Below, one piece after another: positions 1 to 5,291 of a DNA stretch of 5,291 bases. A program made the translations under genes and the position numbers. The notes beneath the pieces are model-generated. The model did no database searches, was not told the DNA's origin, and saw nothing but the letters and a program-made list of their open reading frames with translations. Numbering within the stretch: position 1 is the stretch's first letter; each line of letters starts with the position of its first letter. The stretch lies in NCBI GenBank assembly GCA_937973935.1, contig CALJJF010000298.1, positions 1 through 5,291 on the forward strand. The letters run 5' to 3'. This stretch comes from MKRK01 sp001896915 (GTDB lineage: Bacteria > Bacillota > Clostridia > Oscillospirales > Acutalibacteraceae).

Positions 1-873
1 TGGTTTTTTACAGTCCTTCAAAAGCTCTTCTGCTTTTTTTGCCAGACCGATCAAGTCAATCTTTGTTCTTCCGCAGGTAGGGCAGGATACAAAGGTAATG
101 CCCTCTGTTCTAAGACCGATGGCTTTGAGCAAATCCTTGGCAGCATAAACTTCCTTCAGCGGATCGTCGGTCAAGGAGATCCGCAGGGTGTCACCAATTC
201 CGGACAACAAAAGACCGCCGATGCCGGCAGCGGATTTAATGATACCCATCCGTTCCGTACCTGCCTCGGTCACGCCCAGATGAAGCGGATATTCCGTTTG
301 CTCCGATGCCATTGTGTATGCATCAAACATGATTTGTGTGTCCGATGCCTTCATAGACAACACAATATCATGAAAATCAAATTTTTCCAGGAGTCTGGCG
401 TGATACAGGGCGCTTTCCACCAAGGCACCGGGAGTCACACCGTCGTGTCTTGCCAAGATATGCTTTTCCAGCGAGCCGGAATTCACGCCGATGCGTATGG
501 GAATTTCTTTGCTTTTACATGCCTTGACCACTGCATGAATCCGATCCTCATCCCCGATATTTCCGGGGTTGATGCGGATTTTGTCAATTCCGGCGGCAGC
601 ACAGTCTAGCGCAATTTTATAATCAAAATGAATATCGGCAACAACAGGGACCGATACATTTTCTTTCACAGCCGCAATGGTTTTTACCGCTTCCCTGTCA
701 GGAACCGCAAGCCGGATGATCTCACAGCCTGCCTGTTCCAAAGACAACGCTTGTTGGATGCTGCCCGTGATATCATCGGCCGGAATATTCAGCATGGATT
801 GTATGGTGATTTTCTCTTGTCCGCCGATGAATCTGCTTCCGAGTTTGATTCGTTTTGTTGTTTTACGTGTCAT
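1..873 (-). CDS. ispG: 4-hydroxy-3-methylbut-2-en-1-yl diphosphate synthase (HMBPP synthase), 3' end outside window
   Basis: IspG (GcpE) is a cytosolic [4Fe-4S] enzyme that reductively converts MEcPP to HMBPP, the penultimate step of the MEP isoprenoid pathway. Only the first 291 codons are present; family members are usually about 350-380 residues, so the C-terminal cluster domain is mostly missing. Visible family segments include IQSM near residue 24, RLAVPDREA, ADIHFDYKIAL, RINPGNIGD and IRIGVNSGSLEKH across the TIM barrel. The cluster motif SCPTCGR provides Cys264 and Cys267, the first two of the three cluster cysteines known in the family; the third and the glutamate ligand lie beyond the left edge. 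The ATG at 873 is chosen because rseP's in-frame TAG stops the frame two codons upstream, and AGGTAAGG (882-889) supplies a ribosome binding site 8 bases away. It is the last visible gene of the operon. One oddity: QSMLNIP replaces the commoner QSMTNT. Confidence 0.96.
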   Translation of the reverse strand, partial: MTRKTTKRIKLGSRFIGGQEKITIQSMLNIPADDITGSIQQALSLEQAGCEIIRLAVPDREAVKTIAAVKENVSVPVVADIHFDYKIALDCAAAGIDKIRINPGNIGDEDRIHAVVKACKSKEIPIRIGVNSGSLEKHILARHDGVTPGALVESALYHARLLEKFDFHDIVLSMKASDTQIMFDAYTMASEQTEYPLHLGVTEAGTERMGIIKSAAGIGGLLLSGIGDTLRISLTDDPLKEVYAAKDLLKAIGLRTEGITFVSCPTCGRTKIDLIGLAKKAEELLKDCKKP

Positions 874-876
874 AAG

Positions 877-2004
877 CTAAACCTTACCTGTGAACAGCTT
901 CCAGATATCGTTCCCGGAAACTATGATGATAAACACAATGAGTATCGCAAAACCGGCGGCATGGATGATGCCTTCTTTTTTCGGATCGATTGGCTTTCTG
1001 CGGATGCCCTCGATGAGTAAGAAAAAGAGTCTTCCCCCGTCCAGAGCTGGAATGGGAAGAAGATTGAACACACCCAGATTGACGGTGATCATACTCATGA
1101 TAAACAGCAGTCCCCAAAGACCACCTTTTTGTTCCGCAGCAGGAGCAGCCACATCCTTGACCGCATCGGAGACCGCACCCGTAATTCCAACCGGACCGGA
1201 CATATCGTTCAGCCCGAATTTACCGGTGATCAAATCCCCCAATGTCATCCAGACAAGCCTTGCCATGGAACAGGTTTTTAAGAAGCCTTGGTGAATAACA
1301 GAAGGAATTGTTTTTTTCACAGGACTGACATAAAAATCATTGACAATGTACCGTCTGCCGTTGACGACCTGATCGGACAATGCCAGCTGAACATTATCAA
1401 TCGTTACCTTTTTCTTGTCTCTGATGACTGTCATATCAACCTTATCGTTGTTTTTCTTGTCACTGGCAAGCAAAAACATATATCCCAAATCGTCATTGCA
1501 GAGTACTGTTCTGCCATTGATCTTGACAATTTTATCCCCGATTTGCAAGCCGGTTTTCGAACTGTTTGCATTTTCGTGGAATTTACTGACCTGTGTGGAG
1601 GCGATGGCAGGCTGCATGGTAACCATAGATATGATCAAAATCAAGCCCAGAATCAAATTAAAGACCGCACCGGCTGCAATGATAATGAACCGCTGCCATA
1701 CCGGCTTTTTGTTGATAGACCGTTCATCGTCGCTGCCGCTATCCTCCCCTTCCATGGCACAGAAGCCGCCGATGGGGAAAATCCGCAGTGCGTATTTGGT
1801 TTCGCCCTTTTGGAATTTAAGGATGGTTGGTCCAAAGCCCAAAGCAAATTCGTTGACCTTTACCTTAAACAGCTTGGCAAAAATAAAATGTCCGAATTCG
1901 TGGATAAAAATTATGATGCCGAACAAAACAATGGCGATGAATATGGGCCATAGAAAGTTCCATGCATTTGCAATAAAATTGAATAACGCCTCTATGTTGA
2001 ACAC
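877..2004 (-). CDS. rseP: Site-2-type intramembrane zinc metalloprotease RseP/RasP
   Basis: A membrane protease of the M50B family, which cleaves transmembrane substrates within the bilayer; in Bacillus subtilis the homologue RasP releases SigW from its anti-sigma factor and clears signal-peptide remnants. The 375-residue protein has a first membrane helix at about 17-38 holding the zinc motif HEFGH (His35, Glu36, His39), a MEGED segment near 84-88, a second helix at about 105-128, one PDZ domain at about 136-205 (GLQIGDKIVKING), SGPVGI at 269-274, a third helix carrying NLLPIPALDGGR at 314-325 (Asp322 is the third zinc ligand by family knowledge), and a last helix at about 348-363. A single PDZ domain is the Gram-positive form; E. 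coli RseP has two. The start is uncertain: the GTG at 2004 lies one base after the dxr stop and is itself part of the only good Shine-Dalgarno sequence (see findings); initiation at the ATA at 1995 would remove three residues. Its target in this organism cannot be read from the window. Confidence 0.95.
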   Translation of the reverse strand: MFNIEALFNFIANAWNFLWPIFIAIVLFGIIIFIHEFGHFIFAKLFKVKVNEFALGFGPTILKFQKGETKYALRIFPIGGFCAMEGEDSGSDDERSINKKPVWQRFIIIAAGAVFNLILGLILIISMVTMQPAIASTQVSKFHENANSSKTGLQIGDKIVKINGRTVLCNDDLGYMFLLASDKKNNDKVDMTVIRDKKKVTIDNVQLALSDQVVNGRRYIVNDFYVSPVKKTIPSVIHQGFLKTCSMARLVWMTLGDLITGKFGLNDMSGPVGITGAVSDAVKDVAAPAAEQKGGLWGLLFIMSMITVNLGVFNLLPIPALDGGRLFFLLIEGIRRKPIDPKKEGIIHAAGFAILIVFIIIVSGNDIWKLFTGKV

Positions 2005-2005
2005 C

Positions 2006-3154
2006 TCATTTACAATTTGCTTTTACGTTTTCTCTTGCGCTCCGGTCTGCCCGTAGCACATCCTCTATGGTTATTTCGTCCCGGTGCCTTTGTGCTTTCA
2101 TTGCTTCATATACCAGTGTACCGATATCTAAAAAGCTTATTTTATCTTCTAAGAAAAGCTGAACCGCCTCTTCGTTGGCACCATTGGCTGCCGCAGGAGC
2201 CAGCCCGCCCTTTTGAATGGCTTCTTTGCAAGTTTTCAAACACAGAAAGGTTTCATCATCCGGCTCAAAAAAGCTGAAATTCTTAATTTTGGTCAAGGAC
2301 AGCTTCCCGGCCGGGGAAGGAAGCCGGTTTGGATAGGTCAGTGCGTATTGGATGGGAATATGCATATCGGGAAGTCCCAGCTGTGCAATCACTGAGTTAT
2401 CATTATATTCAATGAGAGAATGAATTATACTCTCCCGATGAACCACCACATCCACTTTTTCCACTGGCAGCCCGAATAGATGAACCGCTTCTATGATTTC
2501 AAGACCCTTGTTCATCATGGTCGCACAGTCAATGGTGATTTTTTTGCCCATATTCCAGTTGGGGTGCTTCAATGCGTCTTTGGCTTTGACACTGTACAGC
2601 TGCTCTCTGGAAAAGCCGAAAAAGGGACCACCGGAGGCTGTCAGGATAATACCGGACAATGCATTGTTAGGCGGAGCCCCCTGTAAGCACTGAAAAATTG
2701 CCGAATGCTCACTATCCACAGGGAGGATGCTGACACCATTGTCTTTGGCGGCCTGCATCACAATGTCGCCGCCGGCGACCAGTGTTTCCTTATTGGCAAG
2801 GGCAATGTCTTTTTTGGCGTGTATCGCTGCCATAGTTGGCAGCAGTCCTGCGATTCCCACCAAAGCGTTTAAGACGATTTCACAGCTTGGTTCTGTGGCG
2901 GCTTCCAAAATGCCGTCCTGACCCGATAGAATTTTCGTGCCGGTATCGGCAACCTTTGCCTTCAGGACATGAGCAAGGGTTTCCTCCGCCACCACCGCAA
3001 TGGCAGGTTTGAACTCTCTGATTTGAGTTTCCAAACAATCAATATTGCTGTGTGCTGTCAGTGCGGTGATTTCTATTTGCAAGGCTCTGGCGATATTCAA
3101 AGCCTGTGTGCCGATGGAACCGGTGGAGCCTAAAATTGATAATTTCTGTTTCAA
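2006..3154 (-). CDS. dxr: 1-deoxy-D-xylulose 5-phosphate reductoisomerase
   Basis: Dxr rearranges and reduces DXP to MEP using NADPH and a divalent metal, the committed step of the MEP pathway and the target of fosmidomycin. The 382-residue length is normal. Visible motifs are the NADPH-binding GSTGSIG at 9-15, NKETLVAGG at 121-129, the metal ligands in PVDSEH (Asp147, Glu149), TASGGPF at 172-178, HPNWNMGKKITIDCATMMNK at 197-216 and Glu219, the third metal ligand. Ser174, His197, Trp200, Met202, Asn215 and Lys216 align with substrate-pocket residues of E. coli Dxr, but Cys210 stands where E. coli has Ser222 (see findings). The start is a TTG: AGGTG at 3160-3164 sits 5 bases upstream, and the protein begins directly with the Rossmann strand KLSILGSTG, leaving no room for a later start. 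It follows cdsA by 12 bases and ends 1 base before the rseP GTG. Confidence 0.98.
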   Translation of the reverse strand: MKQKLSILGSTGSIGTQALNIARALQIEITALTAHSNIDCLETQIREFKPAIAVVAEETLAHVLKAKVADTGTKILSGQDGILEAATEPSCEIVLNALVGIAGLLPTMAAIHAKKDIALANKETLVAGGDIVMQAAKDNGVSILPVDSEHSAIFQCLQGAPPNNALSGIILTASGGPFFGFSREQLYSVKAKDALKHPNWNMGKKITIDCATMMNKGLEIIEAVHLFGLPVEKVDVVVHRESIIHSLIEYNDNSVIAQLGLPDMHIPIQYALTYPNRLPSPAGKLSLTKIKNFSFFEPDDETFLCLKTCKEAIQKGGLAPAAANGANEEAVQLFLEDKISFLDIGTLVYEAMKAQRHRDEITIEDVLRADRSARENVKANCK

Positions 3155-3159
3155 AGTTT

Positions 3160-3164
3160 CACCT
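3160..3164 (-). promoter_or_regulatory. Ribosome binding site deciding the TTG start of dxr
   Basis: On the minus strand AGGTG lies immediately after the cdsA TAA stop and 5 bases before the TTG at 3154. The GTG inside this motif is out of frame with dxr and runs straight into a TGA, so the motif serves as a binding site and not as a start. It supports the unusual TTG start. Confidence 0.75.
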
Positions 3165-3166
3165 GC

Positions 3167-4024
3167 TTAAAAACGTTCGATGATGGGAATATACTGGAGC
3201 ACAATATACAAAAAGGGAGCCACCAATAAAATACTGTCAAAACGGTCAAGAACACCGCCATGACCCGGCATGATGTTACCAAAATCTTTGATATGACAGG
3301 AACGCTTGATGAACGAGGCGGATAAATCCCCCAGCATAGCAATCAAGGATGCCAGAATGGCTACAAACGCCAAAGGAATGATCTGGACACCGCCGTGCCC
3401 GTCAACTACCATTGCCTGCCAGATAAAGCCGGCAATGATATAGACAACCAGATTAAGAACAACACCGCCCGCCGCACCCTCAATGGTTTTTTTCGGACTG
3501 ATGGTAGGTGCCAGCTTATGCTTGCCGAAGAATTTGCCCACAAAATAGGCGCCCATGTCGGTCACCCATGCACCAAAAGCAGCCAGTAACACAAAGAACA
3601 AACCATCCTTCGCCATGTAATTTCTGCTGTTTAGCTCACTCGGTAGGTCTTTTAAATAAATCAGAGACGAAAAGGCGAAGGGAATGATCAATACCAGCAT
3701 GAATATTAGTCCGATTTGCTCTAACGTGATTGTTTTACGCTCATACAGCATCACAGAAAAAATCAATAAGACAAAAATAAAGCAGGCAGTATTTCTTGCA
3801 ATTGTGAAATAAGGATTCCTGAAAAACGGAACACAACCTGCAAAAATCATGCAGACGGTTAACAACAGCTTGTTGTTCATATATTTGGTTGCCACAAAAA
3901 TTTCCCAAATGGCAATGATACTCAGAATGCTGATTGCAATGTTGAAGCCGATGCTGTCACGAAAAGTAAGTGCAAGAGCAAATAGAAAAGCAGCAATTAC
4001 ACCGGATATCATTCTTTGTTTCAT
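3167..4024 (-). CDS. cdsA: Phosphatidate cytidylyltransferase (CDP-diacylglycerol synthase)
   Basis: CdsA is an integral membrane enzyme that makes CDP-diacylglycerol from CTP and phosphatidic acid, the branch-point precursor of phosphatidylglycerol, cardiolipin and related lipids. The 285-residue length fits the family. The protein is strongly hydrophobic, with roughly eight or nine membrane segments (about 5-20, 27-46, 53-68, 79-94, 103-124, 141-166, 184-205, 213-233 and 264-282). The family signature is complete near the C-terminus: Ser237, Lys240-Arg241, Lys246-Asp247, then PGHGG at 253-257 and DRFD at 260-263, containing the metal-binding acidic residues known in CdsA. The segment APTISPKKTIEGAAGG at 172-187 is also typical. 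The ATG at 4024 directly follows the uppS TAG with no gap and has a strong ribosome binding site, so translation is probably coupled to uppS. Confidence 0.97.
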   Translation of the reverse strand: MKQRMISGVIAAFLFALALTFRDSIGFNIAISILSIIAIWEIFVATKYMNNKLLLTVCMIFAGCVPFFRNPYFTIARNTACFIFVLLIFSVMLYERKTITLEQIGLIFMLVLIIPFAFSSLIYLKDLPSELNSRNYMAKDGLFFVLLAAFGAWVTDMGAYFVGKFFGKHKLAPTISPKKTIEGAAGGVVLNLVVYIIAGFIWQAMVVDGHGGVQIIPLAFVAILASLIAMLGDLSASFIKRSCHIKDFGNIMPGHGGVLDRFDSILLVAPFLYIVLQYIPIIERF

Positions 4025-4756
4025 CTATACCCCTCCAAAACGTCGATCTCTCTTTGAAAACTCATCCAGAGCTTCTTCCAAATATTTCGGTTTAAAGTCC
4101 GGCCATAAAATGTGGGAGAACCAAAACTCCGAATAAGCCGATTGCCAGATTAAGTAGTTGGACAATCTGTATTCTCCGCTGGGACGGATAATAATATCCG
4201 GGTCGGGTTGACCGGCGGTGTATAATCTGGCTTCCAAATCCTGCTCTGAAATAGCTTCGGCATCGATCAGTCCGTTTTTGCAATCGGCAGCCAGTTTTCG
4301 TGCGGCATGCAGGATTTCATCCCTGCCGCCGTAATTCAGCGCAATGTTCAGTTTCAGTCCGGTTGCGTCTGCCGAATTTTTTTCGGCATCGTCAATCAGG
4401 GCAATTATATCAACAGGCAAAGCGGCAATATTGCCAATAAATTTCACCTGTATGTTTTCCTCTTTGAAGTTTTTGGCATCCTTCAGATAGTCCCGCAGGA
4501 TGTTCATGATGTTGTCAACTTCGTCCTTAGGCCGAGCCCAGTTCTCCGTGGAGAAAGCATATACTGTTAGATATTCTATACCGATTTTGTTACAATATCG
4601 GGCAATGTCTTTAAAATTCTTTGAACCGGCAGAATGACCTGCCGAACGGGGTAATGCCCGCTTTTTTGCCCAACGGCCGTTACCGTCCATTATAATTGCG
4701 ATATGGCGGGGCAGCTTTCGCTCTTCCTCTTTCTTCTTTCGCATATCAAAACCCAT
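4025..4756 (-). CDS. uppS: Undecaprenyl diphosphate synthase (cis-prenyltransferase)
   Basis: UppS adds eight isopentenyl units in cis to farnesyl diphosphate, giving the C55 carrier used for peptidoglycan and other wall polymers. From the ATG at 4756 the protein has 243 residues, normal for the family. Motifs are HIAIIMDGNGRWAKKR with catalytic Asp24, GHSAG at 40-44 (His41), YAFSTENWARP at 66-76, NYGGRDEI at 141-148, RPSGEYRLSNYLIWQ at 191-205 (Arg191, Arg197, Ser199 for IPP binding by family knowledge), Glu210 and the C-terminal DRRFGG. The frame stays open upstream to a TTG at 4903, but those 49 extra residues show no UppS character and have no ribosome binding site. The choice between the ATG at 4756 (GGAG only 2 bases upstream) and the ATG at 4744 (239 residues, GGAG 14 bases upstream) is not clear, because neither spacing is ideal. 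It starts the compact five-gene block. Confidence 0.96.
   Translation of the reverse strand: MGFDMRKKKEEERKLPRHIAIIMDGNGRWAKKRALPRSAGHSAGSKNFKDIARYCNKIGIEYLTVYAFSTENWARPKDEVDNIMNILRDYLKDAKNFKEENIQVKFIGNIAALPVDIIALIDDAEKNSADATGLKLNIALNYGGRDEILHAARKLAADCKNGLIDAEAISEQDLEARLYTAGQPDPDIIIRPSGEYRLSNYLIWQSAYSEFWFSHILWPDFKPKYLEEALDEFSKRDRRFGGV
4030..4036 (-). promoter_or_regulatory. Strong ribosome binding site of cdsA inside the uppS 3' end
   Basis: The minus strand reads GGAGGGG 5 bases before the cdsA ATG, with the GGAGG core at 7 bases. The same bases encode the conserved Phe-Gly-Gly-Val tail of UppS, so the site is embedded in coding sequence. It fixes the cdsA start and suggests translational coupling. 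Confidence 0.8.
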
Positions 4757-4760
4757 TTCT

Positions 4761-4787
4761 CCGCGGATTGATGAAGAACCTCCGCAG
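4761..4787 (-). promoter_or_regulatory. Possible RNA hairpin overlapping the uppS ribosome binding site
   Basis: In the minus-strand RNA, CUGCGG (4782-4787) can pair over 6 positions, one of them a G-U wobble, with CCGCGG (4761-4766), around a 15-base loop. The 3' arm contains the first two bases of the GGAG (4759-4762) that precedes the ATG at 4756, so the folded form would partly hide it. A second and better motif, GGAGG (4779-4783), spans the 5' arm and loop but is 22 bases from the ATG and serves no evident start. I infer a possible translational control element; no known riboswitch or leader family is recognised. Confidence 0.3.
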
Positions 4788-4905
4788 TCATTATATCGAT
4801 TCCCTATTGGTTGAACGGAGCTTATAGAATACCTGCTGAGTAAATAAAGGCATGTGCGATCTGTCACTGCAAAGGCTGTTTGCCAATATCCCCCGTTTCG
4901 CAAGC

Positions 4906-4911
4906 ATTATA
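4906..4911 (-). promoter_or_regulatory. Candidate -10 box (TATAAT) for an internal promoter before uppS
   Basis: A perfect TATAAT lies 8 bases after the frr downstream hairpin on the minus strand. No acceptable -35 exists at 16-18 bases: those positions fall in the hairpin loop and 5' arm and read CTTTTT or CCTTTT. A TG two bases, rather than one base, before the box means it is not a proper extended -10 either. A second TATAAT at 4790-4795 also lacks a good -35. An internal promoter here is plausible from position but weakly supported by sequence. Confidence 0.2.
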
Positions 4912-4919
4912 TACATTCA

Positions 4920-4939
4920 GCGCCCCAAAAAAGGGGCGC
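4920..4939 (-). terminator. GC-rich hairpin after frr; atypical terminator or attenuator
   Basis: A perfect 7-bp inverted repeat, GCGCCCC and GGGGCGC, surrounds a 6-base loop (UUUUUU in the minus-strand RNA). It begins 14 bases after the frr TAA stop. The stem is very stable for its length, but the bases after it (UGAAUGUAUAU) are not a U-tract, and the plus-strand reading has none either. A canonical intrinsic terminator is therefore not shown; partial termination, 3'-end protection or an RNA processing boundary between frr and the uppS block are equally possible. Confidence 0.45.
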
Positions 4940-4953
4940 CAAATTTCACATCA

Positions 4954-5291
4954 TTATATATCCATGATCTCTTTTTCTTTTTTTGCAGACAGCGTGTCAA
5001 CTTCCTTACAGAACTTATCGGTCAGATCCTGAATTTCTTTTTCGGCATCCTTCAAGTCATCCTCCGTCATACCGCCGTCTTTTTTCAGCACCTTATATTT
5101 GTCAATGGTATCACGACGGATGGAGCGAACAGCTACCTTTGCCTCTTCGGCATATTTATGAATGTCCTTGACCAATTCACGACGGCGTTCTTCTGTCAGC
5201 GCCGGAAAATTGAGACGGATTGTTCTTCCGTCGTTGGAAGGGTTGATGCCCAAGTCAGATGATAAAATTGCTTTTTCAATGCTTTTGATCG
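4954..5291 (-). CDS. frr: Ribosome recycling factor, 5' end outside window
   Basis: RRF works with EF-G to split the post-termination ribosome in the cytoplasm. The window holds the last 111 residues of a protein usually near 185 residues, read in frame from the right edge (complete codons from 5289). The family core is plain: SIEKAILSSDLGINPSNDG, then TIRLNFPALTEERRRELVK, a long charged helix containing AVRSIRRDTIDKYK, and the C-terminal helix ending in KEKEIMDI. These correspond to the second half of the hinge and the long three-helix bundle. The TTG at 5253 lies inside the conserved SDLGINPSNDG stretch and is not a start. The gene ends with TAA at 4954; pyrH is expected upstream by synteny but is not visible. 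It is separated from uppS by 197 bases, unlike the near-zero gaps farther down the operon. Confidence 0.97.
   Translation of the reverse strand, partial: IKSIEKAILSSDLGINPSNDGRTIRLNFPALTEERRRELVKDIHKYAEEAKVAVRSIRRDTIDKYKVLKKDGGMTEDDLKDAEKEIQDLTDKFCKEVDTLSAKKEKEIMDI

Noticed and set aside
1992..2009. A five-codon ORF starting at the ATG that overlaps the dxr stop (ATGA)
   Set aside because: It ends at a TAG after five codons, out of frame with rseP, and its ATG lies too close to the only Shine-Dalgarno motif. It has no evident role.
1288..2056. Two long plus-strand open frames (221 and 213 codons) opposite rseP
   Set aside because: They are antisense to a protein with clear M50 protease motifs, show no recognisable family themselves, and have no operon context on the plus strand. 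They are shadows of rseP.
4870..4893. TTGGCA as a -35 box in the frr-uppS gap
   Set aside because: The hexamer matches the consensus at 5 of 6 positions, but at 16-18 bases spacing the -10 candidates (such as CAGATC) match at only about 2 of 6 positions.
4757..4903. A 49-residue N-terminal extension of UppS from a TTG at 4903
   Set aside because: The extension lies in the intergenic gap, has no ribosome binding site, resembles no UppS N-terminus, and would make the protein unusually long (292 residues).
4954..5253. A complete 99-residue gene starting at TTG 5253
   Set aside because: The TTG encodes leucine inside the conserved RRF stretch SDLGINPSNDG, and the frame continues to the window edge; it is the tail of frr.
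1..5291. A novel defence, mobile or biosynthetic system in the window
   Set aside because: Every substantial open frame on the coding strand belongs to a well-known core family in its usual Firmicutes order; there are no insertion sequence ends, direct-repeat arrays or unexplained genes.

Overview
The window is a stretch of core chromosome from a Gram-positive bacterium, most likely a member of the Clostridia (Firmicutes/Bacillota). The reasons are the gene order frr-uppS-cdsA-dxr-rseP-ispG, which is the familiar Firmicutes arrangement, the moderate GC content, the single-PDZ RseP/RasP-type protease, and the mix of ATG, TTG and GTG starts with purine-rich ribosome binding sites. I cannot name a genus. 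All genes lie on the minus strand, so the operon reads from the right edge (5291) to the left edge (1).

Layout in transcription order: the 3' part of frr (ribosome recycling factor, cut by the right edge); a 197-bp gap holding a GC-rich hairpin, TATAAT-like boxes, a doubtful 41-codon ORF and a second hairpin over the uppS start; then five tightly packed genes: uppS (undecaprenyl diphosphate synthase), cdsA (CTP:phosphatidate cytidylyltransferase), dxr (DXP reductoisomerase), rseP (site-2 intramembrane metalloprotease) and ispG (HMBPP synthase), the last cut by the left edge. Spacings inside the block are 0, 12, 1 and 3 bases, so it is almost certainly co-transcribed and translationally coupled.

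The genes join isoprenoid supply to envelope building. Dxr makes the committed step of the MEP pathway and IspG its penultimate step; the resulting IPP/DMAPP feed UppS, which makes the C55 lipid carrier for peptidoglycan and other wall polymers. CdsA makes CDP-diacylglycerol for phospholipids. RseP cleaves membrane proteins, typically anti-sigma factors in envelope stress responses. Frr belongs to the translation genes that normally precede this block (pyrH would be expected beyond the right edge).

I see no mobile element, CRISPR array, tRNA/rRNA or new defence-type system. The points worth a second look are small-scale: an rseP start codon buried in its own Shine-Dalgarno sequence, a Ser-to-Cys change in the Dxr phosphate-binding pocket, and the structured frr-uppS gap.
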